From Coriobacteriia bacterium (GTDB taxonomy: Bacteria > Actinomycetota > Coriobacteriia > Coriobacteriales > UBA8131), in the NCBI GenBank assembly GCA_009783085.1, contig WRHU01000009.1, positions 1-57,615 on the forward strand: 57,615 bases of DNA. The letters run 5' to 3'. Shown here piece after piece: positions 16,834-25,785 of this stretch. Position numbers and translations under genes: made by a program. Under the pieces are notes generated by a model. That model ran no database searches. It was not told the origin of the DNA and worked only from the letters and a program-made list of their open reading frames with translations. Each line of letters starts with the position of its first letter. Within the stretch, counting starts at the first letter, position 1.

Positions 16834-18855
16834 ATGTCTTCTCCCAAACGCCTGTATAAAAGCTCTGACCGTATGTTTGCCGGCGTATGTGGTGGCATTG
16901 CGGAGTATTTTGATGTTGACCCAACGCTCATTCGTATTCTTGCCGTTGTTTTGGTAGTTGTTGGGTTTGGCTTTCCTATCCTGCTTTATATTATTGGGAT
17001 GTTCGTGATTGAAAAAGATCCGGCCGAGAAGTCTGGTTACATCAACGTAAAGGCTGAGGAAACGTCGGGAGCTTCTGCTGCCTCAAAGAATGGTGGTCCT
17101 GCTACTCCGCCTGCTTCAACTGCTGGTTCGGCCGCCTCCGCCGCTCCACCGCCTCCTGCCTCTACTGCTCCGCCTGCTTCGGCAAACTTTTCTGCCACCT
17201 CAGGCTTTTCTGCCTCTCCCATAAATGATGCATCCTTTAACAATGCTGCTGCTTCCCCTGACGGGGCTACTGAGCCTGTTGGATTCGCAGAGGCTGCGTC
17301 TAACGCTACAGTCAACGCCGAGCCCACAGATCCAATCGAGAGAGCCGTTGATGTTGTTGATGAGGTTTTCGAAAAAGCGGTAAAAGCTGCAGAACGAGCT
17401 GGCGAAAAAGCAACAGAAGTCGTTGAAAAAATTGCGGAGAAAGCAACGGAAGTTGTTGAAGAGGTTGCTGAAAAAGCCAGCGGCACAACGGCCAGCGGCA
17501 CAACGGCCAGTGATGCAACCGTCGGCGGCACAACTGCCAGCGGCACAACGGCCGGTGGTGCAACTGCTAGTGGTGCAGCCGTCGGCACGGCAACTGCTAG
17601 TGCCGCAACCGCCAGCGTTGCAACTGCTAGTGCCGCAACCGCCAGCGTTGCAACTGCTGGCAAGAACGCCGACAAGGCTGCCAGCAATAAAGCAGGGTTT
17701 GGACGTAGTCATTGGAGCTTTGCCGTTGTAGTGGGAGCATTCCTTGTTTGCATTGGCTTGCTTGCGCTGCTCGGCAACTTAGTCAACGTGTCGTTCTGGC
17801 GATTTTGGCCGCTTATCCTCGTTGTGATTGGCATCGCACAGCTCTTTACGCCCAGCTCAAAAGGCTGGTCGCTTGAGCGCGCTGGTGGTGCTATTGTGCT
17901 TATTACCATTGGACTTGTACTGCTTGCTTGGACGCTAGAGATTATTCCGGCTCGCACCTTTGTCCTTTGGGTTTACCATCTTTGGCCCTTGCTGCTTGTT
18001 GCATGCGGCCTGTATGTTATCGGCACAGCAAAACACATGAGTGCTTTTAACCTTTTTGGTTCCTTACTGCTCTCGATAGCAATATTGCTGGGCTCGTGGT
18101 ACTACGGCGTTACCGAAAGCAGCATTCCCGTGCGCTTGCCCGATGGCTCTACGGTACACCTTTCTGTTCCCGCTTCGCCTGCTGCTAAAACACTCACAGA
18201 GGGCGAGCTTACTGAGGTTGGCTATCTGGCGCTCGATGGGCTTTTTGAGGCACGGCTGCAACTCAATGGCGGCGGCATGAGCACCGAGCTAACGGCTGGA
18301 GATAGCCCTGCACTTGTCGTAAAAAATGCTACGGGAGCTACCAGTGGTGTTGACCTTGGATTTATAGACAGGGCCCACGACGCCATTCACCTTAATCTTT
18401 CAAAGTTTACGAGCGGGCTTGCCCTGCGTGCCGAGCTGCCACGTGCCATAACGTGGAGCGAGATAAATGTTGCTGCAGGAGCGGCAGACATAGAGCTAAA
18501 CCTTACGGATTTGGAAGTGCGAAGGGTTTTGGTACAAACGGGTGTGTCCTCGTCAACCATTCGTCTTGGTGAGCCCCTTGTTGGCGGCTCACAAGTTGAC
18601 GTTGAGGCAGGTCTTGCCGTTGTAAAAGTTGAAGTTCCACGTAATGCTGCTGTTATCATCTATAGTTCAGGCCTGAGCGCCTTTGATATTGACCAAAAGC
18701 ACTTTTCTTATAATAATAATCTCAAGGCGTGGTGCTCAAAACCCTACGCAACGGTTTTTGGCAGCCGCCCAGTTACCGATGGCAAGGTGTGGGTTATCCA
18801 TCAAAGTGGCGTGTCGTCGTTTGAGGTTAGTGTTTTGGACGACGAGAAACAATAA
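16834..18855 (+). CDS. PspC domain protein with LiaF-like membrane and C-terminal domains
   Basis: A 673-residue protein. Residues 1-63 are a PspC domain (RLYKSSDRMFAGVCGGIAEYF) with one helix. Residues about 70-285 are low complexity: Ala/Pro/Ser, then an Ala/Glu/Lys coiled stretch, then TASGT repeats. Several membrane helices follow at about 290-420 (AVVVGAFLVCIGLLALLGNL; FWPLILVVIGIAQLF). The C-terminal ~240 residues are beta-rich and resemble the LiaF/DUF2154-type outer domain. PspC and LiaF proteins sense or answer envelope stress, so a fused PspC-LiaF-like sensor is inferred. A second PspC protein follows 27 bp later. Confidence 0.72.
   Translation: MSSPKRLYKSSDRMFAGVCGGIAEYFDVDPTLIRILAVVLVVVGFGFPILLYIIGMFVIEKDPAEKSGYINVKAEETSGASAASKNGGPATPPASTAGSAASAAPPPPASTAPPASANFSATSGFSASPINDASFNNAAASPDGATEPVGFAEAASNATVNAEPTDPIERAVDVVDEVFEKAVKAAERAGEKATEVVEKIAEKATEVVEEVAEKASGTTASGTTASDATVGGTTASGTTAGGATASGAAVGTATASAATASVATASAATASVATAGKNADKAASNKAGFGRSHWSFAVVVGAFLVCIGLLALLGNLVNVSFWRFWPLILVVIGIAQLFTPSSKGWSLERAGGAIVLITIGLVLLAWTLEIIPARTFVLWVYHLWPLLLVACGLYVIGTAKHMSAFNLFGSLLLSIAILLGSWYYGVTESSIPVRLPDGSTVHLSVPASPAAKTLTEGELTEVGYLALDGLFEARLQLNGGGMSTELTAGDSPALVVKNATGATSGVDLGFIDRAHDAIHLNLSKFTSGLALRAELPRAITWSEINVAAGAADIELNLTDLEVRRVLVQTGVSSSTIRLGEPLVGGSQVDVEAGLAVVKVEVPRNAAVIIYSSGLSAFDIDQKHFSYNNNLKAWCSKPYATVFGSRPVTDGKVWVIHQSGVSSFEVSVLDDEKQ
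17481..17660. repeat. TASGT-coding tandem repeats in the PspC gene
   Basis: Fifteen-bp units (core ACGGCCAGCGGCACA) and related GCAACTGCTAGTGCC units are repeated about a dozen times in frame. They give an Ala/Thr/Ser/Gly linker before the second membrane region. Confidence 0.7.
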
Positions 18856-18882
18856 CGAAAGGAATAGGAAAAAAGGAAGGTT

Positions 18883-19314
18883 ATGAGCAACAATCAAATT
18901 AACAAAAACAACATCGCCATTGTGGCTGGCATACTTTTAATACTCTTTGGGCTCTGGCGCCTTTCGGTGCCTCTCTTTGGAACGCTCTGGGGAGATATGT
19001 GGCGTTTTGTGAGCTTTATTATCGGCATTTTGTGGCCCCTTGTTATTATTGCTGGCGGCGTTTTTCTCATGGTGGCAGCTCGCAAAGGGCGGCTTGAGCT
19101 TCCCAAAGATAAAAAGCTGTTTCGCTCCTCAAATAATAAAAAGCTGGGAGGCGTGTGTGGCGGTATTGCCGAGTATCTTTCTATTGAGCCATCTGCGGTT
19201 CGTGTTGTTGCCATTGCCCTTGCTATTTTGAACGTCTTTGTTATGGTGCCGCTGTATGTCCTTTTTTGGATTTTTGTTCCGTACGATACTAAGAATTACA
19301 ATACCTGGGTGTAG
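18883..19314 (+). CDS. Small PspC domain membrane protein
   Basis: A 143-residue protein. Two N-terminal helices (about 10-30 and 40-65) are of the LiaI/DUF5668 kind, with the FWPLVIIAGG-like pattern. They are followed by a PspC domain in reversed order compared with the upstream gene (residues about 82-140, LGGVCGGIAEYLSIEPSAVR). The ribosome site AAGGAAGG precedes ATG 18883. The gene forms a pair with the large PspC protein and ends before a strong terminator. Likely role: envelope-stress membrane partner. Confidence 0.8.
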   Translation: MSNNQINKNNIAIVAGILLILFGLWRLSVPLFGTLWGDMWRFVSFIIGILWPLVIIAGGVFLMVAARKGRLELPKDKKLFRSSNNKKLGGVCGGIAEYLSIEPSAVRVVAIALAILNVFVMVPLYVLFWIFVPYDTKNYNTWV

Positions 19315-19357
19315 GGTCAAATCTGCAGCCAATCTGCGACCATCCTGCAAAATACCT

Positions 19358-19394
19358 AAAAGAGCCCTGAAGCAAGGTAGAACAGGGCTTTTTA
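19358..19394. terminator. Bidirectional terminator after the PspC pair
   Basis: AAAAGAGCCCTG (19358-19369) pairs with CAGGGCTTTTT (19383-19393). An A-run lies on one side and a T-run on the other, so it can stop transcription on both strands. Confidence 0.85.
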
Positions 19395-19398
19395 TAGT

Positions 19399-19530
19399 GG
19401 GGAAGCAGGGGTCTGGAGCAGAGGGGAAGTGGGGGCCTAAAGCAGAGGGCAAGCAGGGGTCTGGAGCAGTGGGGAAGCAGGGGCCTAAAGCAGAGGGGAA
19501 GTGGGGGCCTAAAGCAGAGGGCAAGCGGGA
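19399..19530. repeat. 24-bp minisatellite upstream of tig
   Basis: Five full 24-bp units of the shape GGGGAAGCAGGGGTCTGGAG+CAGA and a partial sixth, in two alternating variants (TCTGG and CCTAA). There are no spacers, so it is not a CRISPR array. The length is a multiple of three and an open frame crosses it, but there is no start or ribosome site to support a gene. Confidence 0.8.
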
Positions 19531-19666
19531 ACCCTGTGGTATCATGTACGCTGGTTAAACATTCTGTTCCTGTGCTAAGCAAAATGTGCCTGCGTGGGCA
19601 ATGCAGCGAAGCGAATAGATTACCTTGGATTAGATAGCTGTATCCTATAAAGAAGTGAGGACAACC

Positions 19667-21133
19667 ATGGCTCAGAAAAAGACAGCGGCAAAAGCAGATG
19701 CAAAGGCTCCGGCAAACTCGAAGGCATCAGCAAAAGCCCAACCTTCTCCAAAAACACCACCAGCGGAAAAGACACCGCCAGCACCTAAGTCAAAGACAGC
19801 GACCAAACTACCCCTCAAAGTTGTGCAGGGTAAAGAAAAAGACGGCAAAGTGCCACTTTCTGTTACCGTGCCCGCCTCGCTTATTGGCCAAGCGCATAAA
19901 GGGGCGGCTCTTTCTTTGGCGGCCCAGCATCACCTTGATTTGCGTGAGGTTGCCGGCAAGGACGACGATGCCGCCATCGAAAAAGTTATAGAATTGGTAG
20001 GCGAGCCACAGTTCAAGGCCTTTTTGAACCATTACACCATGAATGCTCTTGCTCCGCATGCGGTTACGCAGCAAAACCTTGACATTGTTATGGATCCTGA
20101 AGTTTCAAGCCCCGAGCAAGTTGTGTTGGGCACCGATTTTCAGTTTACTGCTCTGGCAACCATTAAGCCAAGCTATGAGCTGGAGTCCTACGAGCCCGTT
20201 GTTGTGACAATCCCAAGTCTGGAAGTTACCGATGAGGAGATTGATCAGCAGCTCTACCACTTTGCAGAAAGCCACGCCACTCAAGTTGAGGACAAAGGCG
20301 CTGAGATAAAGCCTGGCTCTGAGGTTGCCTTTGCTATAGAAAGCAGCGACAAAGAAGGAGCAATAGAAAACCTTACGGCGAAGCGTCGCGTGTATCGGCT
20401 GGGCGAAGGCTTTTTGCCCTTTGATTTTGACGAGAGCCTTGTGGGCATGAAAGCGGGCGACACCAAAACCTTTGAGTTCAATTTGCCTGACTTTGACCCT
20501 GACGCAAAACCAGGAGACGAGCCTGCACTTATTCCGATAACAAGCACGGTAACCATTCAAGAAGTCTTAAAAAAGGTTGTTCCGGCGATTACTGATGCAT
20601 GGGTTGCAGAAAATGTTCCTGAGGCAAAGGATACTGCTGGCTTGCGTGCGCTGGTTCGCGAGGAAGGCATGCTGTATAAGGCTCAAGAAATTGAGCAGAT
20701 GAAATACATCGGTGCTGCCTCTGAGTTGGCAAAGCGTTTTACGGCTACTATTCCCGATGAGTTTTACGAGTACACGCGCAACGAGCTTATGGCAAGCCTT
20801 ACCGAGCAGCTGCAGCTTGCTGGCAAGACACTCGAGGATTTTTACTCGCAACAAGGTTTTGGCGAGCAGGAGTTTTCCATGCAGCTTATGCTGCAAACGC
20901 GCGAAACTTTGCGCCAAGGTTTTGCCCTTGATGCACTTGCGCGTCACCTCAAAATGACCGTTACCCAAGACGATATCGAAGAGGCACTTGAGCGTATTTC
21001 TCCCAATAATAAAGAAGAGGCGCGACAGCATTTTGATGCTACGGGGCGCGGCTGGCAACTCAAAGAGGCGGCGCTGCGAACCAAGGCGAATAAATGGCTG
21101 TACGAAACGGCTACGTATAAAAGCATCGACTAA
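19667..21133 (+). CDS. tig: Trigger factor-like ribosome-associated chaperone
   Basis: About 488 residues. The N-terminal ~50 residues are an Ala/Lys/Pro-rich tail. The ribosome-binding domain (about 50-190) follows, then an FKBP-type domain (about 200-290, DKGAEIKPGSEVAFAIE, GEGFLPFDFDESLVGMKAGDTKTFEF), then the helical C-terminal arms (TIPDEFYEYTRNELMASL). The usual GFRxGxxP ribosome-docking signature of trigger factor is not visible. The start is placed at ATG 19667 behind GTGAGGA rather than the in-frame GTG at 19655. It is not followed by clpP or clpX here. Its closest call is trigger factor; altered ribosome docking is inferred from the missing signature. Confidence 0.8.
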   Translation: MAQKKTAAKADAKAPANSKASAKAQPSPKTPPAEKTPPAPKSKTATKLPLKVVQGKEKDGKVPLSVTVPASLIGQAHKGAALSLAAQHHLDLREVAGKDDDAAIEKVIELVGEPQFKAFLNHYTMNALAPHAVTQQNLDIVMDPEVSSPEQVVLGTDFQFTALATIKPSYELESYEPVVVTIPSLEVTDEEIDQQLYHFAESHATQVEDKGAEIKPGSEVAFAIESSDKEGAIENLTAKRRVYRLGEGFLPFDFDESLVGMKAGDTKTFEFNLPDFDPDAKPGDEPALIPITSTVTIQEVLKKVVPAITDAWVAENVPEAKDTAGLRALVREEGMLYKAQEIEQMKYIGAASELAKRFTATIPDEFYEYTRNELMASLTEQLQLAGKTLEDFYSQQGFGEQEFSMQLMLQTRETLRQGFALDALARHLKMTVTQDDIEEALERISPNNKEEARQHFDATGRGWQLKEAALRTKANKWLYETATYKSID

Positions 21134-21217
21134 CAAGGTTACCGAGAGCAAGCGTCGATGACAGACCCGTGTTGCAGGGTGCAAACATCGGCCAGTAAGG
21201 TTTTGGATAGGTATTAG

Positions 21218-22096
21218 ATGAAAGCAATTATTCCTGCTGCGGGCGTGGGCACACGCTTTTTGCCCGTTACCAAAGCGCAGCCCAAAGAGATGCTGCCGGT
21301 TGTTGACCGCCCCGCCATTCAGTATGTTGTGGAGGAGGCGCTGGCTGCCGCTGCTTCAGAGGTGATTATTGTGAGCAATGACGATAAGCCCTCTATTGTT
21401 GAGCATTTTTCGCCTGCGCCTGAACTGGAGCGCTATCTTGCCGACAGAGGCAAAAACGAGCTTGCCGCAGCCGTTACGCATGCGGGTAGTTTGCCGGTGA
21501 GTTTTGTTCCGCAGCCTGAGCCGTTGGGTTTAGGTCATGCCGTTTTGTGTGCTGCGGAAAAGATTGGTCAAGAACCCCCTGAGCCCTTTTTTGTTTTGCT
21601 GGGCGACGTGCTGGTGCCAGACAACAAGATTTTGCCGCGCATGAAAGAAGTTAGTGCTGCGCACGGTGGCGCAAGCGTTATTGCCGTGTTTCGGGTACCG
21701 CTTAGTGAGGTATCTCGTTTTGGCGTGATTGACGGTGAGCTTGTGGCTGGCAATGAGGAGGACGGAAGCGGTGTGTGGCGCATAAACGCACTGGTGGAAA
21801 AGCCGCCCGCGCCCGAAGCGCCCAGCGCGCTGGCGATTTTTGGTCGCTACTTGCTTACGCCCAAGGTAATGGAGCTGCTTGCCAAGACTGCGCCGGGCGC
21901 GGGCGGCGAAATACAACTTACCGATGCGCTGGTAGCCCTCCTTGAACACGAAGAGCTCTACGCCATTGAAATCAACGTTGCCGACGGCTTTGACACAGGA
22001 ACTATCGAAACCTGGCTTGACACTACTATTCGCCTTGCCTTGCGCAATCCTCAACTTGCCAAGGTGGTCAAAGCGGCTGCTGACACAGAAAACTAA
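21218..22096 (+). CDS. galU: UTP-glucose-1-phosphate uridylyltransferase
   Basis: A 292-residue nucleotidyltransferase that makes UDP-glucose from glucose-1-phosphate and UTP. The N-terminal signature IPAAGVGTRFLPVTKAQPKE and the conserved PAIQYVVEEA, EPLGLGHAVLCA and VEKP stretches are present. UDP-glucose feeds cell-wall polymers and glycolipids; the next gene is a family 2 glycosyltransferase 16 bp downstream, which fits envelope glycan synthesis. Confidence 0.94.
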   Translation: MKAIIPAAGVGTRFLPVTKAQPKEMLPVVDRPAIQYVVEEALAAAASEVIIVSNDDKPSIVEHFSPAPELERYLADRGKNELAAAVTHAGSLPVSFVPQPEPLGLGHAVLCAAEKIGQEPPEPFFVLLGDVLVPDNKILPRMKEVSAAHGGASVIAVFRVPLSEVSRFGVIDGELVAGNEEDGSGVWRINALVEKPPAPEAPSALAIFGRYLLTPKVMELLAKTAPGAGGEIQLTDALVALLEHEELYAIEINVADGFDTGTIETWLDTTIRLALRNPQLAKVVKAAADTEN

Positions 22097-22112
22097 GGAT
22101 ATAATCAAAAAC

Positions 22113-23282
22113 ATGAGCAACCAAGAAAACAAGACAAACAACAAGACAAACAATACCGAGCAAGCTGCCAGCAACGAGGAGGCTTTCCAAAGCACTCCCA
22201 AAAGCCCAGCGCAAAGTTTGGCACAAACTAAAACCACCTATGACAAAGTAATCACCTTTGTGGTGCCCTGCTATAATTCCGCAGCCTATATGGATAACTG
22301 CATTGCCAGCCTCATTGGGGCGGGCGCACGCGACCTCAGCCGCATTGAGATTCTCATTGTTGATGACGGTTCAACCAAAGACGACACCCCCGAGCGTGCC
22401 GATGCGTGGGTCGAGCGTTTCCCCGATGTTGTGCGAGTTATTCACCAGCCCAATGGCGGGCATGGCGAGGCGGTCAACACGGGCATTTATGAGGCACGTG
22501 GTTTCTATCTCAAATGTGTGGACTCTGACGATTGGGTGGACGTGCAGGCGGCGCAGGAGGTTATAGACCACCTCGATGAGTTCACCAAACTTGACGAGCC
22601 AGTTGATATGCTCGTAACCAACTATGTCTACAACCACAGGGAGTCCAAGTCAGAAAAGATCATTAGCTTTCGCAGTGTGTTTCCGCGCGATAAAGTGTTT
22701 GGTTGGGACGACATAGGACGGTTTCGCATTTCTCAAAACTTGCTCATGCATGCGGTAACCTATCGTACGCAACTGTTGCGCGACATCAACTTAAGGCTGC
22801 CAAAGCATACCTTTTATGTCGATAATATTTTTGTCTACGTTCCGCTTCCTAAAGTAGAGCGCTTGTATTACCTTGACGCAAACCTCTATCAGTATTTTAT
22901 TGGGCGCGAGGACCAGTCGGTCAATGAGAAAATCGTACTCAAAAATATCGAACAACAACTCCTCATTACCCATTTTATGATTGACGCCGTGCGCTTGCCA
23001 GAAGACGTGCCTAGTCGCAAGCTGCTCAACTATATGCTCAACCACCTTACGCTTATGATTGCGGTGTGTACCACTTTTTCTATTCTGGCGCATCGCGAAC
23101 AAAAGCTCATCAACCGTGAGCATTATGAAATGTGGCATTATCTTAAGGAGAAAAGCCCTAAAGTGTACTGGCGTATGCGCCTTGGTATTCGAGGTATTGG
23201 TACAAGCTTGCCAACGCCTGCAGGGCGCACGCTCACCATTATTGTTTACCGTGTGGCGCAGCGGCTCTATAAATTTAACTAA
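22113..23282 (+). CDS. Family 2 glycosyltransferase
   Basis: About 389 residues. After a Gln/Asn/Lys-rich N-terminal tail of ~45 residues, the GT-A domain begins at VITFVVPCYNSAAYMDNCI. It shows the nucleotide-binding IEILIVDDGSTKDDT and the DXD-type motif VDSDDW. The C-terminal part has one or two hydrophobic stretches near LTLMIAVCTTFSIL. The start at ATG 22113 is preceded by AAGGAT. It probably uses an activated sugar such as UDP-glucose from the GalU next door; acceptor unknown. Confidence 0.85.
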   Translation: MSNQENKTNNKTNNTEQAASNEEAFQSTPKSPAQSLAQTKTTYDKVITFVVPCYNSAAYMDNCIASLIGAGARDLSRIEILIVDDGSTKDDTPERADAWVERFPDVVRVIHQPNGGHGEAVNTGIYEARGFYLKCVDSDDWVDVQAAQEVIDHLDEFTKLDEPVDMLVTNYVYNHRESKSEKIISFRSVFPRDKVFGWDDIGRFRISQNLLMHAVTYRTQLLRDINLRLPKHTFYVDNIFVYVPLPKVERLYYLDANLYQYFIGREDQSVNEKIVLKNIEQQLLITHFMIDAVRLPEDVPSRKLLNYMLNHLTLMIAVCTTFSILAHREQKLINREHYEMWHYLKEKSPKVYWRMRLGIRGIGTSLPTPAGRTLTIIVYRVAQRLYKFN

Positions 23283-23286
23283 CAGA

Positions 23287-23321
23287 TTGTGATTGTGCGA
23301 TAAGGTTGTGATTGTGCGATA
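23287..23321. repeat. 16-bp direct repeat before ychF
   Basis: TTGTGATTGTGCGATA occurs at 23287-23302 and again at 23306-23321, separated by 3 bp, in the short gap between the glycosyltransferase and ychF. It could be a simple duplication or a regulator site. Confidence 0.6.
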
Positions 23322-23356
23322 TTGCAGAAGCTGCAAGTGCGCAAGAGGGAGAAAAC

Positions 23357-24475
23357 ATGGGTCTTTCAATCGGCATTGTGGGCTTGCCCAACGTAGGAAA
23401 ATCAACGCTATTCACAGCGCTTACCAATAAGGGAGGGCTTGCTGCTAACTATCCGTTTGCAACCATCGAGCCCAACGTTGGCATTGTTCCTGTTCCCGAC
23501 GCACGGCTCGCTAAGCTTGCAGCTATAGTAAACCCTGAGCGCATTGTGCCGGCAACCGTTGAGTTTGTTGACATTGCGGGACTGGTCAAAGGTGCCAATG
23601 AGGGCGAGGGGTTGGGTAATCAGTTCTTGGCAAACATTCGCGAAACCGATGCCATTGTTGAGGTGGTGCGCTATTTTTCTGATACCGAAATAACGCACGT
23701 TGAGGGCGGGCCCGATCCAAGCCGTGATAGCGAGATTATCAAAACAGAGCTTATCCTTGCCGATCTGGGCACCATTGAGCGGGCCTTGCCTCGACTCGAA
23801 AAAGAGGCAAAACGTGATAAGACCCTTGCTGCCAAGGCGGGCATTGTGGCGGCGTTGCAGGATTGGCTCAATGAGGGCAACACCGCTGCTCGCTTTAATT
23901 TTGCTCAATTTTCTAGCAATTTTGGAGGTATCGGCGGAGAATCTGAGGCACGTGAGCTTATCCGCGATTTGCACCTGCTTACCATGAAGCCGCTTTTGTA
24001 TGTGGCAAATGTGGACGAGGACGCCGTTGCTGCCAGCGCCCCTGCACCTGCAGCCATTGACGGTATTGTGCCTATCCCCATTAGTGCCAAAGTGGAAGCA
24101 GATATTGCTGAGCTTGCGGAAAGCTCCCCTGAGGAGGCTGCTGAGTTTTTGGCAGCACTTGGCTTGGAGGAAAGCGGACTTGAGCGCTTGGCTCGCAGTG
24201 CGTATGAGCTCTTGGGGCTTCAGTCCTACTTTACGGCTGGAGAAATGGAAGTCAAGGCTTGGACTATTCCCGTTGGCGCAAAAGCACCCCAGGCGGCAGG
24301 CGTTATTCACACTGATTTTGAAAAAGGCTTTATCAAGGCAGAAACCGCAAGCTATGAGGACTACATAGATCATGGTGGCGAGGCCGGCTGCAAAACGGCG
24401 GGCAAGCTGCGTATCGAGGGCAAAGACTACGTAGTCCAAGACGGCGACGTGATGCATTTCAGGTTTGCTAATTGA
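23357..24475 (+). CDS. ychF: YchF/OLA1-family redox-responsive ATPase/GTPase
   Basis: A 372-residue Obg-family P-loop protein. The P-loop is [11 protein letters not shown], switch I lies in [12 protein letters not shown], and [17 protein letters not shown] is the G3 region. A coiled insertion precedes the C-terminal TGS domain, which ends in [18 protein letters not shown]. YchF binds ribosomes and prefers ATP. The start ATG 23357 has AGAGGGAG upstream; the earlier in-frame start lacks one. A 58-bp copy of part of its 3' end recurs downstream at 25693-25750. Confidence 0.95.
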   Translation: MGLSIGIVGLPNVGKSTLFTALTNKGGLAANYPFATIEPNVGIVPVPDARLAKLAAIVNPERIVPATVEFVDIAGLVKGANEGEGLGNQFLANIRETDAIVEVVRYFSDTEITHVEGGPDPSRDSEIIKTELILADLGTIERALPRLEKEAKRDKTLAAKAGIVAALQDWLNEGNTAARFNFAQFSSNFGGIGGESEARELIRDLHLLTMKPLLYVANVDEDAVAASAPAPAAIDGIVPIPISAKVEADIAELAESSPEEAAEFLAALGLEESGLERLARSAYELLGLQSYFTAGEMEVKAWTIPVGAKAPQAAGVIHTDFEKGFIKAETASYEDYIDHGGEAGCKTAGKLRIEGKDYVVQDGDVMHFRFAN

Positions 24476-24500
24476 GTTCTTGCGCAATCCATGCTATAAT
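24472..24500 (+). promoter_or_regulatory. Sigma70-type promoter for the secreted-protein islet
   Basis: TTGAGT (24472-24477), a 17-bp spacer and a perfect TATAAT (24495-24500). The -35 box overlaps the ychF stop codon. The leader to the next ATG is about 130 nt long. Confidence 0.7.
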
Positions 24501-24636
24501 ATCCGCACAGCAAGGTAGTGAGAGCTGCAGTGTGGGGTTTGTGTGGGGAAGGCATCAACCCGAAGTTAGCCAGGGGAACAGTTCTCTGTATCTTAAGTGA
24601 TGGCTTGATAAAGCCCATTTTAGAGAGGTGTTCACC

Positions 24637-25197
24637 ATGAAAAACTTCCGTTTTGTCGTTGCCATGACCCTTGTTTTCCTTCTTGTTTTTACCATGACCC
24701 CTCCCACACAGGCTTTTGCAGAACCAAATGAAAGCAAAGCGACCGCCACCGAACAACAAAAAGAAACATCAAGCACGGTCGACAAACAATCAGCGGATAA
24801 AACTACAGAAGAGCTAACAGATGCACAGCCAGCCATCACCCTTGATGATTACTTTGAAGCTACAGCATCAAGAAAAAGCCCTAATGTCTTATCTGACTAC
24901 CTTAAAGAAGTTACCGAAGATGAAACAGGCATCATCTCTGTTCTTGAAGGAACCGGCTTAAGTGAAAAACAACGAGCAGAAGAGCTCAATGCTCTTACGC
25001 TTGAAATGAATGACGGTAGCTACACAACCTACCTGTTTGAAGATGAAATCAAGTACTGGCAAGACGATGAGGTCTACTACAAAGAAACTACCATTGAAGC
25101 ACAAGCCAACAAAAACATGAAATCGTCAGGTTATGGCTTTTCAAACGGAACAAATGACTATCGTATTAACTTTTCTGAAGACCCCACACGTGGGTAG
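24637..25197 (+). pseudogene. Secreted protein, probably truncated by a frameshift
   Basis: A 186-codon open frame with a clear signal peptide (MKNFRFVVAMTLVFLLVF...TQAFA). A Thr/Gln/Lys-rich, then acidic, region follows (LDDYFEATASRKSPNVLSDYL; DDGSYTTYLFEDEIKYW-like). It stops at 25195. In another frame, 25182-25286 continues with a plausible C-terminus (VDGWHNSSAYFYKPN...VGVQYWMP, stop TAG at 25284). That suggests the intact gene once ran through to about 25286 and was broken by an indel near 25185-25195. The start ATG 24637 is preceded by GAGAGGTG. Function unknown. Confidence 0.6.
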
Positions 25198-25322
25198 TCG
25201 ACGGTTGGCACAACTCATCGGCTTACTTTTACAAACCGAATGTTGGCTCTTATTGGTCGGTTGGCGTGCAGTATTGGATGCCATAGCTGCTTGTCAGGCT
25301 AACTCAGTTAGAGGGTGTGAAA

Positions 25323-25697
25323 ATGTTCAATAAAACAGCGTCAAGAGTCCTATGGGCTGTAGGGTCATTCCTATCATTAGGTGCCAGTTGCCTTATTGTT
25401 CGATACCCTTTTTTCGAGCTACACAAAATGATGGAATGGCCCTTTGATCTTTTCGTGTGTGGTGCGTTTGTTATAGGAATTGCTGCAATTTTCGACGCTC
25501 GAAAAACGATGATTAGTGTAGTTTTTGGTTATATTTTTGGTTTTCTAATCGGTGCAATATTCAATACAAATGGTGTTGATCCTGGTGGAGGGACAACAAA
25601 TAATTTTTGGATTCTGTGGACATTTGCCCTGCTAGTTTGCATTTTTATTGGAATAGTATGGGATATGGCATGTCGATGCTTGAAAAGGAAAATTTGA
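25323..25697 (+). CDS. Small four-helix membrane protein
   Basis: A 124-residue protein with four hydrophobic stretches (about residues 8-28, 37-56, 61-80 and 93-113) and a basic C-terminus (CRCLKRKI). The ribosome site GAGGGTG lies before ATG 25323. Base composition is lower in G+C than the neighbours, as is the next gene, which suggests a different origin. I do not recognise a family. Confidence 0.6.
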   Translation: MFNKTASRVLWAVGSFLSLGASCLIVRYPFFELHKMMEWPFDLFVCGAFVIGIAAIFDARKTMISVVFGYIFGFLIGAIFNTNGVDPGGGTTNNFWILWTFALLVCIFIGIVWDMACRCLKRKI

Positions 25698-25750
25698 AAA
25701 AAGCTTTATCAAGACAGAAACCGCAGGCTATGAGGATTATATAGAGCATG
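25693..25750 (+). repeat. Displaced copy of the ychF 3' region
   Basis: This 58-bp stretch matches ychF bases 24317-24374 at about 52 of 58 positions. The frame could encode FEKSFIKTETAGYEDYIEH, parallel to [19 protein letters not shown] in YchF. It lies right after the small membrane protein and is not part of any intact gene. It looks like the leftover of a duplication or of an insertion into the ychF 3' end. Confidence 0.8.
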
Positions 25751-25785
25751 ACGTATTCGTATATTTTTTATAATTAGGAAAGAGC

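Noticed and set aside
19399-19530. CRISPR array
   Set aside because: The 24-bp units adjoin without spacers, and no cas genes are in the window.
21942-22112. Glycosyltransferase start inside galU
   Set aside because: It would overlap galU by 155 bp in another frame; ATG 22113 directly after galU is better.
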